Shown here piece by piece: positions 62,655 to 64,000 of a stretch of 64,000 nucleotides of DNA. This DNA is from Lyngbya aestuarii BL J (GTDB taxonomy: Bacteria; Cyanobacteriota; Cyanobacteriia; Cyanobacteriales; Microcoleaceae): the NCBI RefSeq assembly GCF_000478195.2, contig NZ_AUZM01000003.1, positions 124,001 through 188,000 of the forward strand, read 5' to 3'. Position 1 is the first letter of the stretch. Each line of letters starts with the position of its first letter. The position numbers were made by a program, and so were the translations under genes. The notes under the pieces were generated by a model. It was not told the DNA's origin. It saw only the letters and a program-made list of their open reading frames with translations, and did not search any database.

Positions 62655-64000
62655 ATGAACACAAAAGAAGACCTCCGCCAAAAATTACTTGACCTAGATA
62701 ACCGAGGTTATAAAGCCTATAAAGATATTCTCGGTACTTATGAGTTTGAAGACTTTACTCTGATTATTGATTACGTTCAAGGTGATCCTTTTGCTGCTCC
62801 GAGTAAGTTTCGAGTTCATATATCACCAAATATTGCAGAATTTCCCCCAGAAATTTACGAAAACCGGATTCGAGAAATTGCTTTACGAGACTACCTAACT
62901 CGTCAATTTGATCGCAATAGTCGAGAGATTAGTAGCCGCCGAGGAACGGGAAAAAGTGGGATGATTGCGATTACTAAAATGGGACAAGAGGTGTTAGAAC
63001 GCACCTCAGCCAGCTTGATTTATGTCGCTCCTCCTCAACCTAAATCTATCGGTGTTAACCCCGTCTTTCAGCGAGCTAAACCGAAGCCTTCAACTCAAGA
63101 AAAAGGCGTTGAAATGCGATTTTTTGTTGGACTTCCCGCCCGAGGACGGCAAATTTTAGGACGACAAGCCGCCGCAATGATTTGTGATGATATTCCCCTA
63201 ATTGTTGAACGTTCTCTTAAATATAAAAATCTCGATCCGGATCGCTGTAAACGTCATGTTGAGACGGTAGAAGATGCCGACTGGCTACGTCAACAACTCG
63301 CAGAAAAAGGGTTAGTTGCATTTATTCCCAATGGGGCAATACTACCGCGACGCAGTGGGGTTGATCAGCGACCTTTAGAAACTGATGTTGTACCGTTTAC
63401 ATCTCCCGAATCTCTAGAAGTTGAATTTAATCGTCCTAACTTTGGAGCAATTAAAGGGTTAGGAATTCCCAAAGGCATTACTCTGATTGTTGGGGGTGGA
63501 TATCACGGTAAATCGACCTTACTGAACGCGATAGAATTGGGCGTTTATAATCATATTTTTGCAGACGGACGAGAATTTGTCACGACCAGTCCAGATGCTG
63601 TTAAAATTCGGGCTGAAGATGGTCGTAGCGTTGCGGGTGTTGATATTTCGCCTTTTATTAATCAATTACCTCAAGGACGATCTACTCTTGATTTTTCAAC
63701 TAAAAATGCGAGTGGAAGTACCTCACAAGCGGCTAATATTATGGAAGCTTTAGAGGTTTTAGTTCCGCCCGAAAATGACTCGGTTAATTCTGATGTTTCT
63801 CCGGTTTTATTAGTGGATGAAGATACGGCTGCAACTAATTTTATGATTCGCGATCGCCGAATGCAAGCCTTAATTGCTAAAGAACAAGAACCCATTACCC
63901 CATTTATTGATAAAGTTCGCCAACTTTATACTGATTATGGCGTGTCTACAATTTTAGTGATGGGGGGAAGTGGAGATTATTTTGATGTGGCGGATACAGT
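62655..64000 (+). CDS. ABC-class ATPase (COG3044-type), truncated by window end
   Basis: The first 448 residues of a protein that runs off the window. It has no stop up to base 64000. The N-terminal domain (LDNRGYKAYKDILGTYEF, LIIDYVQGDPFAAPSKFRV) and the ATPase core with VGGGYHGKSTLLNAIELGVY, RSVAGVDISPFINQLP and PVLLVDEDTAATNFMIRDRR match the predicted ATPases of the ABC class known as COG3044. Function is not established. The start is ATG at 62655. Confidence 0.88.
   Translation, partial: MNTKEDLRQKLLDLDNRGYKAYKDILGTYEFEDFTLIIDYVQGDPFAAPSKFRVHISPNIAEFPPEIYENRIREIALRDYLTRQFDRNSREISSRRGTGKSGMIAITKMGQEVLERTSASLIYVAPPQPKSIGVNPVFQRAKPKPSTQEKGVEMRFFVGLPARGRQILGRQAAAMICDDIPLIVERSLKYKNLDPDRCKRHVETVEDADWLRQQLAEKGLVAFIPNGAILPRRSGVDQRPLETDVVPFTSPESLEVEFNRPNFGAIKGLGIPKGITLIVGGGYHGKSTLLNAIELGVYNHIFADGREFVTTSPDAVKIRAEDGRSVAGVDISPFINQLPQGRSTLDFSTKNASGSTSQAANIMEALEVLVPPENDSVNSDVSPVLLVDEDTAATNFMIRDRRMQALIAKEQEPITPFIDKVRQLYTDYGVSTILVMGGSGDYFDVADT

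Noticed and set aside
1-64000. tRNA, rRNA, riboswitch or prophage
   Set aside because: No cloverleaf, rRNA signature, known riboswitch core or phage structural gene was recognised by reading both strands; short RNAs could still be missed.

Overview
The window is cyanobacterial chromosome. Evidence in the sequence: the octamer GCGATCGC (HIP1-type palindrome) recurs many times; lineage-typical genes are present (NarM-type nitrate-reductase partner, DUF3531, XisH/XisI, cryptochrome-DASH, PsiE-family protein, pentapeptide and TPR proteins); and there are very large multi-PAS sensors. AT-rich intergenic DNA and short heptamer repeats fit a filamentous Oscillatoriales-type genome (Planktothrix/Lyngbya/Oscillatoria-like). 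The genus is inference only. No rRNA, tRNA or CRISPR array was recognised.

Layout. 0-5.4 kb: 3' end of murJ, a carotenoid oxygenase, a TylF-type methyltransferase, a WD40 remnant and a histidine kinase. 5.7-12.6 kb: SGNH hydrolase, a GAF-LOV-GAF-PAS-GGDEF-EAL protein, a glutaredoxin-like protein and murE. 13.3-20.2 kb: two related small membrane proteins, a TPR/coiled-coil pair, rimM, narM, a PsiE-like protein, a GH57 enzyme and a sugar acetyltransferase. 20.6-31.3 kb: a ~1,970-residue 12-PAS hybrid kinase, then housekeeping genes (rnhA, NUDIX, DUF3531, TPR, ABC ATPase, rsmG).

31.4-38.8 kb is the most unusual part. It is a run of minus-strand genes, four of which end in the same ~45-50-residue tail with two cysteines exactly 32 residues apart. 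The tail is attached to a propeller-like protein, a tandem beta-domain protein and a VWA protein, and also stands almost alone as a 78-residue protein. Interspersed are a secreted double-Kunitz protein, a thioredoxin-like protein, an endonuclease/exonuclease/phosphatase-fold protein and a TPR membrane protein. I do not recognise the tail; it may mark an undescribed protein-assembly or modification system.

39-48 kb: NDH-2-type dehydrogenase, PG-binding/SPOR-like protein, pentapeptide protein, phosphodiester glycosidase family protein, a PP2C-VWA pair, a PIN/nuclease-like pair, cry-DASH and a possible LOTUS-like protein. 48.6-55.9 kb is genomically unstable: XisH with a broken XisI, a second broken XisI copy carrying the same lesions, an RTX-type protein between them, and an IS607-family element with a dead recombinase but open tnpB. 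A transketolase-like gene sits between. 55.9-64 kb: DMT transporter, SDR, zinc alcohol dehydrogenase, band-7 protein, Met-rich zinc-ribbon protein, coiled-coil protein, M28 peptidase, and an ABC-class ATPase running off the window end.
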